NCBI GenBank assembly: GCA_032718565.1
Contig: JAVGVS010000298.1
Span: 482,838-546,837 of the forward strand
Reading direction: 5' to 3'
Source: Distichodus sexfasciatus
Taxonomy: Eukaryota; Chordata; Actinopteri; Characiformes; Distichodontidae
DNA: 64,000 nucleotides
The notes beneath the pieces were generated by a model. That model ran no database searches and had not been told where the DNA came from. It worked only from the letters and a program-made list of their open reading frames with translations. Within the stretch, counting starts at the first letter, position 1, and each line of letters opens with the position of its first letter. Shown here in pieces: positions 34,230 to 46,099 of this stretch. Made by a program: the position numbers and the translations under genes.

Positions 34230-34765
34230 TATATATATGTACTGTGCAAAAGTTTATAAAAAGTTTATAAATATAAATAACGATTGTTTATTTTTTATCA
34301 ATTTACAAAATGCAAAGTGAGCGAACAAAAGAAAAATCTAAATCAAATCAATATTTGGTGTTACTACCTTTTGCCTTCAAACCAGCATCAATTCTTCTAG
34401 GTACACTTGCACAAAGTCAGGGATTTTGTAGGATTATAGTCATTATATTATTTTGTAGTATTATAGTCATTATATTATTTTGTAGGATTATAGGATTATA
34501 GATCTGTGGTTAGTTCTCCAAGATGTTTGGAACAACCTACCAGCCGAGTTCCTTCAAAAACTGTGTGCAAGTGTACCTAGAAGAATTGATGCTGTTTTGA
34601 AGGCAAAGGGTGGTCACACCAAATATTGATTTGATTTAGATTTCTCTTTTGTTCATTCACTGCATTTTGTTGATTGATGAAAATAAATGATTAACACTTC
34701 CATTTTTGAAAGCATTCTTTGTTTATAGCATTTTTTCACACCCACTGTCTAAAGTTGTGACTGTT
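34230..34765. mobile_element. Palindromic Tc1/mariner-derived element
   Basis: The right arm encodes the end of a Tc1-type transposase on + (34522-34629, WNNLPAEFLQKLCASVPRRI, with a stop after HTKY). The left arm (about 34300-34430) is the inverted copy, giving LCASVPRRIDAGLKAKG and the stop on -. Both arms continue into the same 3' flank (ATTGATTTGATTTAGATTTC). The left terminus has ACTGTGCAAAAGTTTA, typical of fish Tc1 ends. The catalytic DDE region is absent. The centre is a short ATAGTCATTATATTATTTTG repeat. Confidence 0.8.
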
Positions 34766-35391
34766 TATTTAATTTGCACTACAAAGAGTGGCTCTGGCAT
34801 AGATGTCACCATTTTTGGTAGCTGCTATCAGATTATGTGACCCTACTGTAACTCTGTGAAAATGTAGACATATTTTTTTTTTCTTCAGATAAGTTTGTGT
34901 GGCAGTATTTCATAATCAAAACAGATTGTGTCACATTTTATTGTAATGGTAACGGCGATGTAACTATGGAAACTAGTTAGCTGTTACTGAAAACAATAAT
35001 GCCTTTAACGCTGTTTAATATAATTATAGGCCATAGGGTATATTATATATATGTGTATAAATGTAGACCATCGATATACATATTTCTTTTTTCACATATG
35101 AACGTCCACGTCAGAGTAAAACTGAATTCATAGATGTGACAGGAAAATGAAGTTTCGAAATGACGAAAAAAAATGTTGAGGCGTGTCCTCTGTCAACTTC
35201 TTGTGACTGAACACAATCATTTTTATTACTGGCACATTCGAAATAAAATGGTAATTATCTGCTTTTTAAAAACTATTTTCTCCACCTTGTTGGAAACCAA
35301 CAGCAAAAATCACAGAATATGAGGTAAATATCGTCGCCAGGTAAGAAACATGGATGCAATCACATTACAAGTGGTTAACATTTTATTACTT

Positions 35392-35397
35392 CAAAAA
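35392..35397 (-). promoter_or_regulatory. Candidate poly(A) signal of arg2
   Basis: TTTATT on + is AATAAA on -, about 1.03 kb after the arg2 stop. The interval 35400-36424 has no other recognised feature and is best read as arg2 3' UTR. Confidence 0.4.
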
Positions 35398-36424
35398 TAG
35401 TTTTTAAAATAAAACAACTGTAACTGTAAACAGAATCAATAAAAGAAGGAAAAATGAACTAGACATTTGACCAAGAACAGGTCCATCATCATAACGAAGG
35501 AAAAGAAATGTGAAGAACAAAAATGTAAAGATCATTTGTACTGTTAAGATTAGTCAGGTTTAAAACCAGGTTCACTTAAAATAAATCTAAAAATTCCATT
35601 CTACAACCTACAACTATGTTACAGTAAAAATTACAACTCACTCAACTGTAAATTAGTAGTAATCATTAAAAGTAAAACTGGTAGTAATCAAGGATCTACA
35701 ACTGAAAACAGAAAGAGAATAACAATACATTAAATTCAAACCATCTCTGGTCCAAAAAGTGCAAAACATGTCTTTTAAAAATGACAGTTGAGTCGCCTGC
35801 CTCTCAACTCAGGCAAAAGCAAGCATTGAAGCAGATCATGAACACGGAAAAACACAGTCATAAAACTTTTTTGTCCATTTGAGGCAGTTCTTACAGTATA
35901 TATGCACACAAACATATTGGAGGTCTGTAACATTTCCCTCAGGTGAACAACACAAGCTCTTCAAATTTGGGATACACCAATAAGCATTCTGAACGACAAG
36001 CAGCAAACCAACTCCCTTATAAACTTTACTGCTAAAGATCACAAGATTTAAAGCAAAGTCTAGGTGTGGTAGAGTCCAAAATAACTCCAAATGTGCAGAA
36101 CCAGGATTAAGAAAAGCTGACCTAAAGTGTACCAAAGGTTTTTAGCACATCTTTAGGTGGATTTGGTGTGAGTCGGTGCCAGTCCCTCAGGCTTATGCTA
36201 CATTCAGGCAAATTGCTTTTTATATTGGAGGGTTGCTCTCCCTCGTTGCAAAATAAACTTCAACTAAAACTGCCCAAAATTTGGTTGAAGATGGTTACCT
36301 CCATCCTGTGCATCATTAGCACGCGCTTCACATACAGATTTGTGCAAACATTTTAGTTTTCTTTTTTAATTTGGAATGCAAAGCAAAATCTCCCCCTCCC
36401 ATAATTCTCATTCCAACCATTTCT

Positions 36425-39400
36425 CTACAGTCTGAGTTGTTCTGTGTCCTCTTTTGGGACGGGTATTTCGGGCAGTGAAGCGTGAGCTCCCTCGCGAGTC
36501 TGACCCAGAGCAGAGGCGATAACGTCCACCGCTAAGCTGGCCGTGGCCTCCACCGCCTCAGGACTCGAACCCAACACAGGATTAACCTCCACCAAGTCCA
36601 TCGCAGACAGCAGGCCTGACAATGAACACAAGATAACGCGTTAAACTTTTGTTTTTCTAATGCTTTTACACCCAATTCCTCCTGATTATAATAATTATAA
36701 TACAAACATTCAGGCCGAATTGTTTTACTTTAAAAAGAGATAAGCCACTAAGCATTTGAAATATAAGCAATTGGAGCATTAATTAGCCTAAGATTATTAA
36801 ACTTAAAAACTAACAGTATAAATTCTTTCAAAACAAGAAAAAAGAGGCATATTAAAATGTTCTGTCACAAAATGCATGACTAGGGCTGGTTTATACGACT
36901 CAAGATTTAAATCACAATATTTCTAGATGTCAATATGCGTCAATATTTTTTCCTGTCCAGTTTACTCATTTATATTATTCTGATATTTAATATAAATGAA
37001 CAACTACGTTCATGTGAGACGCATAATCAATATTCTCTTTTAAGCCACATTTTGTACACAAATAAACCATGAAAAGAAGAAGCATTCAAGCACACATTTT
37101 ACGCAAGAAACACAGATCCATCAACGGCTTCTAGCTTTAAAGATGCAATGCTGTAAGTGGTGCTTTATTCACAGTGAGAACTGTGTTTAGGATGCAGCAC
37201 AATCCTCAGAAATGATATTCAAGCTGTCTGTGTGTAGATTTTTACCTGTGTTGTGTATCTCCTCCGTCAGGTAGATGCCCTCCCTGTAGGTCAGACCTCC
37301 GTTAACCGGAGTTCCCGTAGCGGGGGCCAGACTCGGATCAAACGCATCGATGTCAAAACTCAGGTGGATGGGGCGCTGTTTCCTGTGGTAAAATTAAGGA
37401 GAAGTGCTTTTAATTGACAAATTATCAGAGGATAAATATTGCAACTCTGAGCTTTGGGAAAATTGCGAATGAAAGGTGGTACCTTGCCAGCAGGTGATCC
37501 AGTGTAACTTCCATAACTCTCTGGATTCCCATTCTGTCAATGTCACGCATGGAGAAGTACTGTATGCCCAGATTCTTCAGAATAAGACTGTGGAAAACAC
37601 AAAGTATGAGAGAGAAAGTCACGATGTGTTGAAAGAACCCTGTTTAAAGGGATGGTCATCTGCATGTCCTATCTGCTGGGCTTTGTGTAAAACCTGAGGT
37701 TATTTCAGTTATCTGTGATTGTCATGCAACATAAGTCACTTACTCTTAATTATTCCTAATTATTTCCTCGTTTTTGGCACTACTTCTACAGTTACACAGC
37801 CCTCTCGGCTTGAAATGTTCATCTCATCGAGAAGAATTTTTTTTGTATTCGTCTTTACTGATATTTCACCAGCATCCCTGCTTTTTACATTACTTTTTGC
37901 CTTTCCCTTACAAAAAGTTTAGGGTTCTGGCAAACAGTTGCCGTTAACCTTTGGTAATGTTGCCGCAGGTTTGAGGCAAACTTGTGGTGGACTTCTAGCA
38001 AACTTTGTGGGAATCTTAAGCACTTGTGCAGTTCGCTAAAAGTTTGTCATTACTAGACAATTATTTTGGCAAATCATTGGCAAGTACATTTACCACTGGG
38101 GGCAATATGTCGTTGTTGCCCACATTGTTGACACATTGCCCCAAAACTCGAGTTCTGATTAAGACACTTACTGCTCTCCTGGGTCCACGTCTCTCAAACC
38201 GATGTAAACCACGTCTCTGGCTTTGAGGAAAGGCTTCATCCAGGAGAAACCAGGAACCTCCGGCATCTGAAACAGAGACAGATAAACTCAGACGCAAGGT
38301 CACAAGAGGAGCGACGTTCTGTATACGAGTCTGCCAAATACACTGAAGTACACTGTGTGTCTTTTACTTTTGGATTTCGGAATTAGATTTGCAAACTCAC
38401 CATAGGTCAAATATCAAAGCTAATTGCTTTTAGAATTATTTTTACATTATTATTTGTTTTTAGTAGTCCATAATTTGTCATCACTTTGTGTCTTTTTTAT
38501 TATCTTAATACTCAAATTGCTAACACTCTAACTGCTAGAAAATAAACACTCAGAACCAACTTCCCAGTGAAGGATTAAGTCTAGTCCTAGACTAGCTAAG
38601 TCTCAACATATCTGTAGTGGAAACTGTATGTGGGTGTGCTTGTGTGTGTGCGTGTTGGGGGGTGTATGTGTGTTGGGGGGTGTATGTGTGTGTGTGCAAT
38701 AAACACGTATAATAACGTGTGTAAGACGGTGACTGGCTCGTATTACATTTATTATCAAGGATGAGAGCTAAGTCTGGCAAAGTCTGAATGCTTTTCTGGG
38801 AAAATTGCCAAAGGGAGATCTGGATAGGACTGATGTGCATGATACGTGTTACATAACTCTGAACCTCGAGTTTTAGACGTTCAGTCTTGCTACTTAATTT
38901 GCAGTAAAGTAAATCTTTAGTTTGGTTTGGTTAAGAGTTCGTTTTCTGCATGAGTGTAAAAGGCTTCATAGTCCACTTTGTTAATGTTATATTAGTCCAA
39001 CACGCCCAGTTACTCACCTTGTTCTGCAGCTCCTTCAGCATGAAGGAGACGGACTGGCCGTGGAGGTTTCCGGAAGGTGAGGTCAGGGGCGTGTTGATGT
39101 CGGCGTGAGCGTCCACCCAAATCAGACACAGATCCGGACACTGCTGGGAATGGCCTTTCACCGAGCCGATGGCTAAGCTGTGGGGTGGGAAAACCGGTAC
39201 AACCGCGTTTTTATTGCGCTTTTATGTAACACATTTACAACGTATAGCATTACACTGTGGTGAAAGATTCATTATTCTTCAGCGGTACTGCTGCGTTCTT
39301 ACTGCGCTTTTATGCAAGTGTTACATAATGTGAAAATGAATCTTTCAGCACAATGATCAGTCAGTATTAGGGCAACAATGGAGACGACACGGAGAGCTTA

Positions 39401-42400
39401 AGCACTGGATAGAAAATGGGACTCATTCACTGATATTATCCTACGTTCTTAAACTTGTTCCTAACATTTCTATAGTATATTATACTATTGTAATAAATAA
39501 TAAAATATTCTACAAACTGTATAATTGAAGAAAACCCAAAAACCAAATGTTTTATGCAAACATCCAGGTGATAAAATTAGCTCATTATTATTTGCTATTT
39601 ATTTGTTATAAACAAATATAATATAATTTTAGACAAATGTTAATTAATTAAGTAAATATCCTCAAACTATAACACCAACAATATCTACCTGCATCATAAC
39701 CCTGACAACTTGGAGGAAAATGTATTAAAATTTCAATTAATGTGCTACATGTATACTTCACTATTCAAGGTGAAGACGTACCTGTGATCTCCGCCCAGCA
39801 TGATGGTGGTGTGTCCTGCCCCCACGGCTCGGCTCACCGCCCCTGACAGCAGTTGATTGGCTCGTCCCACCGTGCGAGGGTTGGGAACGTGCATAAAGTG
39901 TTCGTCTTTCTCCAGGTGTGGGAAACTCAGGTCTCCGAAATCATGCACCGAGTATTCTGGAGAAGAGGAAAGAAAAAAATAATTAAAACATCACAGGGCA
40001 GGGCGACGTGGCGGAAAATGATCATGATAGTTTTGGACGATATACGATATGCATCAAGATTTTTTCCTGTCCAATTTTACTCAAAAATATTAGATTATAT
40101 AAATTATATTCTTCTTATGTTTAATTGTTTGCTCTAATTTCACAGCATCAACACAATCTTTTTAAGCTATACTTAGTAAACAAATAAACTACGGCAAGCT
40201 TTCAAGCGACTTTCCCAAATTATGGGCAAGAAATATAAGCTTTAAAGATGCCAAGCAGGACGCTGGCGTTAGTCACAGTAAGAACCGCGCCCAAGTCTGC
40301 AAAAATTACACACTACAAACTTAACGTATTAAATAATTAAAGTATCGTGATATTATTATTTTCAAACGATACATTAAAAATATCGTCCATATGGTGACAT
40401 TCAATATATTGCCCGGTCCTAACTGCAGTAATGAGTTATTTTCAGCTTATTGCCATCTTTGAGTTCTTGCGCTATTTTAAAAAATAAATACCTTCCCATC
40501 CACATCACTGCTACCTAACTAACCAACACACACACACACACACCTCCGACTCCTCCTGACAGGCCTGCAGAGGCAGCTGTTACTCGAGCTTGTTTTTTGC
40601 GGTGTGGGGGTAAGTGGTTCGGCCTGACCGTGCGTTTTCCACCTGCCCCATTTCCCATAGTTCTCTGCTCGGGTTTCTCGGGGCCCCCAGAAGACCCGGT
40701 TTCTAACAGCTGTGCAGGAACGGGTGTGGAAACTGGGCTACGGGTCGGCAATCCCACCCCCAACTCCCCTCCCAATGGGGTGGGGCAGAGCAAGTTTCAT
40801 CACGATACAATAATATTTTGTGTTGTATCACATCATGTTGAAACGACACAGTATCGTATCGTGAAGAAACTTGTGATTTACGATACTATGTAGATTTAAT
40901 GGACAATGTTTTGATGTCTGACGATATCACAAAGTATCGATATCTGCTACGATACGATTTGCATTCGATTTAAGAGCCAGTAGGGCTGGGCAATAGGAGC
41001 TCAAACCAATATTGCGATAAATTGAGAATTTGATTTAATTACGATTAATGATCATCTTATTTTGTCCTCATAGTTCACTGAAAAGTCTTGTACTGTAAAT
41101 ATGCTCAACTATTAAAAGGAGGAGTATTTTTTCTGCACATCTTTATCTTTGTGATTTTAAAATGACTGAAGGAAACACACAGATGTACGGTACATGTTTT
41201 CAATAAAGGGGACATTACATGAACATTTTTGACTAAGGGCCTGTTTACACGTATGCAGATATTTGTATAAATGCATATTTTTTATACGTCTATTTTTTAA
41301 AATTGCGTTAACACAGCGTTTGGTTGAAACGTATGCAGATATTTTAATAAACGCAACTTTTTTATATGCTTGGGCCTTCCGTTAACATGTATCCACAGAA
41401 TCCAGCGTTTTAAAAAATCTTCACTTCGGCGTGCGTTAAAAAACCCCCTCCATTTACGTGTAAACGAAAGGCCTCAAAGACCACAAAAAGCAACTAAAAT
41501 ATCGACCAAAATAACTCCTTGATCATTGAATCGATAGACTGATGTAGGCTGATATATCTTTACAGCCCGAGGGCAACACCATAAAGTAGTCATGGGAATG
41601 TGTTTGGTAATGTTAATGTGTTGGAAGGGTTAGGAGTGTGTGTGCATTTGGGGTGGTTACACAGGTTATATATGTTTTGCATGTTTATGGGTAGCAGGTG
41701 GGGGTGTGTTAAGGGCGGGGTTGCGTTATGCGCTGGGTTTTGTGTTACTGGTCCAGTTCCAAACCAATGGAATCCCCCACTCTGACTCGCTCCATTTCCA
41801 GTTGCATCCCGACAGGAATAGAACAGAACACTGCAGTCCAGTTTCAGCCATCAAAACATACATTCGGCACAGTCAGGTCTTGCTTTTAGAAGAAAAATTA
41901 TTAAATTATTTTTAAATAACAGATAAGCACTTTTTAATGGTGGAGCATATTTACAGTACAAAAAACCTCTAAAACCAAAATAATTGTTCATTAATTGTAA
42001 TTAAGGTAAAATGTTAATTAATCATGATACTGATTTGACGTAATATCGCCCAGCCCTAGCATGCACACTGTAGCATCAGAGAGCGACATCAATGCCAGAA
42101 ATTTGGCAACACTGAAAAACTGAAAAATTATCAATCTGGCTATTTAAATGATTTAGTAAGACTAGAATCAGCAAGATGATTTTGTAATCAGCAAATCGCA
42201 CTCATCCTGTTGAAAAACTCCTGACGTGATGTTAGAGAACTCTTGAAGTGTTTGCTTAATTTTTGAACACTTGCTAAACTTCCCTACGTGCTGTGACCTC
42301 AGCTATGTGACGAAATCTCATAAATCTAAGAACTGCGGTCTTCTGTGGTTTACTCAAAATCTCTTTCAAGACACTCAAAATAGCGACTTCCTATGGCCCA

Positions 42401-44926
42401 AACTCCATATGAATGGCAAGAACAGTCCACATAAAGATGCTAATGAGGGATTAGCCTGGTTTTTTGCAAGTGAAGAGGCAAATGATGCAATAAAGAGGCT
42501 CTTTGCACTTCTGAGACTGTGGCTTTTGTTTATGCTCCCATTAAGCTTTCATCCTTTAATTAGCATCTTTTTGCAAAAAAAGACATTTCTTTTGCAAAAT
42601 AAGAGGTTTGTCTTAGAAGTGTGCACAAACAGGGAGCTCTTTAAAATTCAGCCTTGGAAGCACTAACGCAATGCAATTCGGCATTGCATCAGTCACCCCA
42701 CTTTGACGCGCAGGAACCCAGCAGTGCTCAATGGCATGTACTTACACACACATTCACACACTTCATCCAAATGCTTCTTATCATACACATTTTTCTTTCT
42801 TATGTTATAGATGGACAAACAAAGCTTTTAATCACAATTTGATTTTGAGTAAATCACTGCTTGCATTCTAACTTTGCATTAAGAACTCATGCCTTACATC
42901 ATGTATTGTATTGCAAAACTTTGCATACTGTAAATTGCACAATAAATCGGTAATTTCACTAATGCACAATGTTACTTCGATTAAAACTAGTTTGTAGAGA
43001 CATTCAACAACAATTTACAACATTCACCATTTGCAGTATCATTACACCTACATTTTGCCCTGACCTTCACGTTTATTATCTTGTGATTATATTGATCTTG
43101 GTGAAAATAGCTAATCATACTGTTGCATAATCTTGCTTGGCCAATAAAACTGATGCACGACTAAAATCTAATCTGCCACTACTTTGTCTGCAGCAAAAAA
43201 GAATCCGTTGGTGGACACACATCGCGTGTTCGCACAGAGCCAAAGGATGATGGCGCTTAAGATAGAGAGGAATATTGCATTACACTGCAGACTGTGCGTT
43301 ACATAAGATTCAGTACGACGCAGTGTTTATGCGTTTCCCAGCTGAGTCGGCGCCGACCGAACAGCTCGTCAATTGTGACTTGCACATTCCCTGGATGCAC
43401 GTGTGAATCGACACTGTTCCGGCTCGAATTCAGTAGTGACTACAAACTGTGAAGGGCAATGTTGTTTTCCACAGCTTTTAAATCACTCTATTGGTTTTAA
43501 TCCTGAGCAGGAAGTTTATTATAAAAGAGAGGCTTATTTTAGCAGGGGGTAAATGAGGAGCCGGACTAAAAATACTCTTAAAGCTGGAGTCAGGGCTGCA
43601 CAAAGGCACAGGAGACTGAAGGGCATATTAAAGTTTTTTTGGTCAGGTATCTTAAATTGTCTAAATTTAGCACACAGATATTAAAGACACAACAGAACAT
43701 GATGTAATAACGTCATGCTCCACTCCACATAAGACCTCACAAGGTCGAAACGTTCTCTAAGTGTGTGAGTGTGCCAGAGAGAGATAATTGTTGAGACGGC
43801 GACGGGATAAAATATATAATCTATGTATAAACTCAAAGAAAGTTAAGACATACAAGCAGAAAGACAGATAGATGGAAGAATGGACGGAGATATATACAAA
43901 CTGAATTAGTTAATGATCTATGGAATGCTAAAAGTGGACAGACACAAATAGAAAGATAGACAAATAGAAAAATAGGCATATAGACAGACAAGCGGAAAGA
44001 TAAATAGATATAAAGATAAGCAGATAGATAGATGGACAAATACAGATAGTTAACAATCTATTGAAAGTCAGAGAAAAAGACAGACGGAAGAATCGAGTGA
44101 TAGAAAGACAGAGATACATAAAGATGGCAGAACGATAGATGGACGGACTGACAGACACGAACAGTGCACAGACAGGATTAGTTAATGATCTATTTAATGT
44201 TAAAAAGGAACACGGTCATAAATAGATAAATAGCAATATATCTAATATTTATGGTCCGTTGTTTCAGTTACATAAGAAGAGCTGATCGCATGCAACGGAA
44301 AAAGCGGGTAGCGCGTGGAGGTATTGGTCGTGACGTCACCAAGACGGTGCCGGTGGCACGTGCGCCTTCCAGCGCCGACGGCGTGCAGTTCGGTTCACTT
44401 TTAATTAAAAACGTCCAAAACCTGAGTTTAGAACTCTACAGCGACGAAATATTACGACAAAAACGTCGGGAAAAATTATTCTGTTCCGATATGACGCATA
44501 ATCGTCAGGTGATGTAACAGCCTAACACTTCCTGATACTGGTACGTCTGAAGGTAGGGTTAAAGAGAGACCATTTATCAAGGCAAAAAAATATTATTAAA
44601 ATCTAACATTTACACTCACCCAAATTGGAGAGCCTCTCCACCAACCCCGCGTCCCTGATGACTTTGGGTCCATGTTCCACTCCTCTCCTTTTCTGAAACG
44701 AGAAAGGCATCATGCTTTCCCATCACTCACTGCACCACGTTTTTGAACTCACACAACTTCATACAATCAAACAATTGTGAAGTATAAATGTAAGTTAATA
44801 ATTAAAAGCCTTTACTTGTCCTTTGGAAAACGGGGCGCCCAAAATCGCCACAGAATGCCCACGTTTCTGCTGACAGGAGTTCAGCGTGGAGCGGACTAAA
44901 CGTGACAGCGGCCCTCTCAGTGCCAT
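36425..44926 (-). CDS. arg2: Arginase 2, mitochondrial, 348 aa
   Basis: Exons in transcript order on the - strand: 44926-44816, 44692-44620, 39956-39782, 39177-39018, 38266-38172, 37587-37483, 37382-37246, 36615-36425 (TAG at 36427-36425). All phases agree; 348 aa against 354 in human ARG2. It hydrolyses arginine to ornithine and urea with a two-Mn2+ centre and works as a trimer in mitochondria. Metal ligands and active-site residues are present: His119 (GGDH), Asp142/His144/Asp146 (WVDAHADINTP), His159 (NLHG), Asp250/Asp252 (SFDIDAFDP) and Glu295 (VEVNP). The Arg/Ser-rich N-terminus MALRGPLSRLVRSTLNS looks like a mitochondrial presequence, which favours ARG2 over cytosolic ARG1. Synteny agrees. 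The C-terminal tail is shorter than in human. Intron 2 spans about 4.7 kb. Tail to tail with vti1b. Confidence 0.97.
36888..37075. mobile_element. Decayed MITE end in arg2 intron
   Basis: TAGGGCTGGTTTATACGA, then 'tcaatattttttcctgtcca', matches the element at about 40000-40420 (ATTTTTTCCTGTCCAATTTT). Only one end is clear. Confidence 0.4.
40000..40425. mobile_element. MITE-like element in arg2 intron 2
   Basis: It opens near GGGCAGGGCGACG, with ACGATATACGATATGC soon after, and closes near CAATATATTGCCCGGTCCT. The ends resemble the hAT-like family but are diverged. No ORF. Confidence 0.45.
40981..42058. mobile_element. hAT-like element in arg2 intron 2
   Basis: The ends are TAGGGCTGGGCAATA and TATCGCCCAGCCCTA, with the subterminal block TTAATCATGATACTGATTTG shared with 20.7-21.1 and 29.7-30.1 kb. 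No target duplication is visible and no transposase is recognised. Confidence 0.65.
43845..44240. repeat. Degenerate GATA-type tandem repeat, period about 138 bp
   Basis: Three phrases of GTTAATGATCTATGGAATG type (near 43909, 44048 and 44184), each followed by ATAGA/CAGA-rich sequence. Lies in arg2 intron 2. About 42060-43840 of this intron holds nothing I can name. Confidence 0.6.
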
Positions 44927-45869
44927 GACGCTTTAGATTTAGAATTTAAGAATCACAGAAATAAAAATTCAAGCTTATAATCTGCTATTTTAGGCGATAA
45001 TATCCTCCACGAAGTCGATTATCTCCCTTTCACAAATGGATGCTGAAGCTCACTCAGAATCGGAGGCTGGACTTTCTTGTCTCTAGATCTTTCATCTAAT
45101 TCATATTCATGAGCTCGCCTGCTTTAACGAATCTTGGCTCGCCTTTAGTCCGGGCGCTATTGTGTCGAGTCTAACGGTCGGTCGGTCCGGAGCTTAAACC
45201 AACGCCACAAAAATGTGTCCCAGTGCTAAATTGGGTAGCTGTGAATCACACACCATCTCTTTATATCTTGTGCTGGTGTGCGTCAGATGAGAGAACACAC
45301 CTCCAGCCCGACCAATCAACACACGCAGGGAGAGTCGCGCCTTTGTCACACTTCAGTGAAAAAGTGTTTGGCCGGCGTGACAAACAACATTATTATTATT
45401 ATTATTATGATAATATTTAAGTACTGTTGCGTGTATTGTACTGGGTCATAAAAACGACAAACATATTTCAATAAACAAAGTAGTAGGTAACAGTGTATAC
45501 CATTTTTCATTTTGAGTTACAGTGGGAGATATTATATAGCAAACATGCTATATAATAAAGTTTCACATACGATTATTTGCCTGTCTCTACTACTTTAGAC
45601 ATTTGTCCCATAATATGCATTATTTAATAAATATTTTAGTTACATTCTCTCTCTCTCTCTCTTTCTAACTTCATATTCTTTTTTTGCACAGTCTTACTTA
45701 TGCATGTTTTACTTGAATATGAGGTGAATCTTAAGTCTTGAAAATATTTTATGAGTGATATGGTTTATAATAGGTGAGACACTTATACGTATAAAGAAAT
45801 ACGTAAGTTAAAATTTGGTAGTGTTAAATAAACTAGTATGTATAAGTCTCTACATAAACTTTACTGTAC

Positions 45870-46090
45870 TGTACTGTAGCGCGTCTGTGGGTTTTGCTAT
45901 GGGGGCGGGGCGTGTCTGCGGGTTTGTTGCGAGGGGGCGGGGATTGTCTGTGGGTTTTGGTGCAGGAGAGGGCGGGGCCTCAGTACAGCGCATGCCTGGC
46001 GGAAAGGCTGGAAATTTCCGTTAGCGCGGCTGAGCGCGAGCTGCGGCACGCGTCCACACGGTGTTCCACCGGAGCCCTCCAACGTGTTTA
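45870..46090. other. GC-rich, CpG-containing block upstream of arg2
   Basis: Several GGGCGGGG/GGGGCGGG blocks, then GCGCGGCTGAGCGCGAG. It lies about 1 kb upstream of the arg2 ATG on the divergent side. It may be a distal promoter or CpG island, or a GC-box-bearing repeat like that near 15.6 kb. No protein family was recognised in its open frames. Confidence 0.35.
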
Positions 46091-46099
46091 TGACGTATC

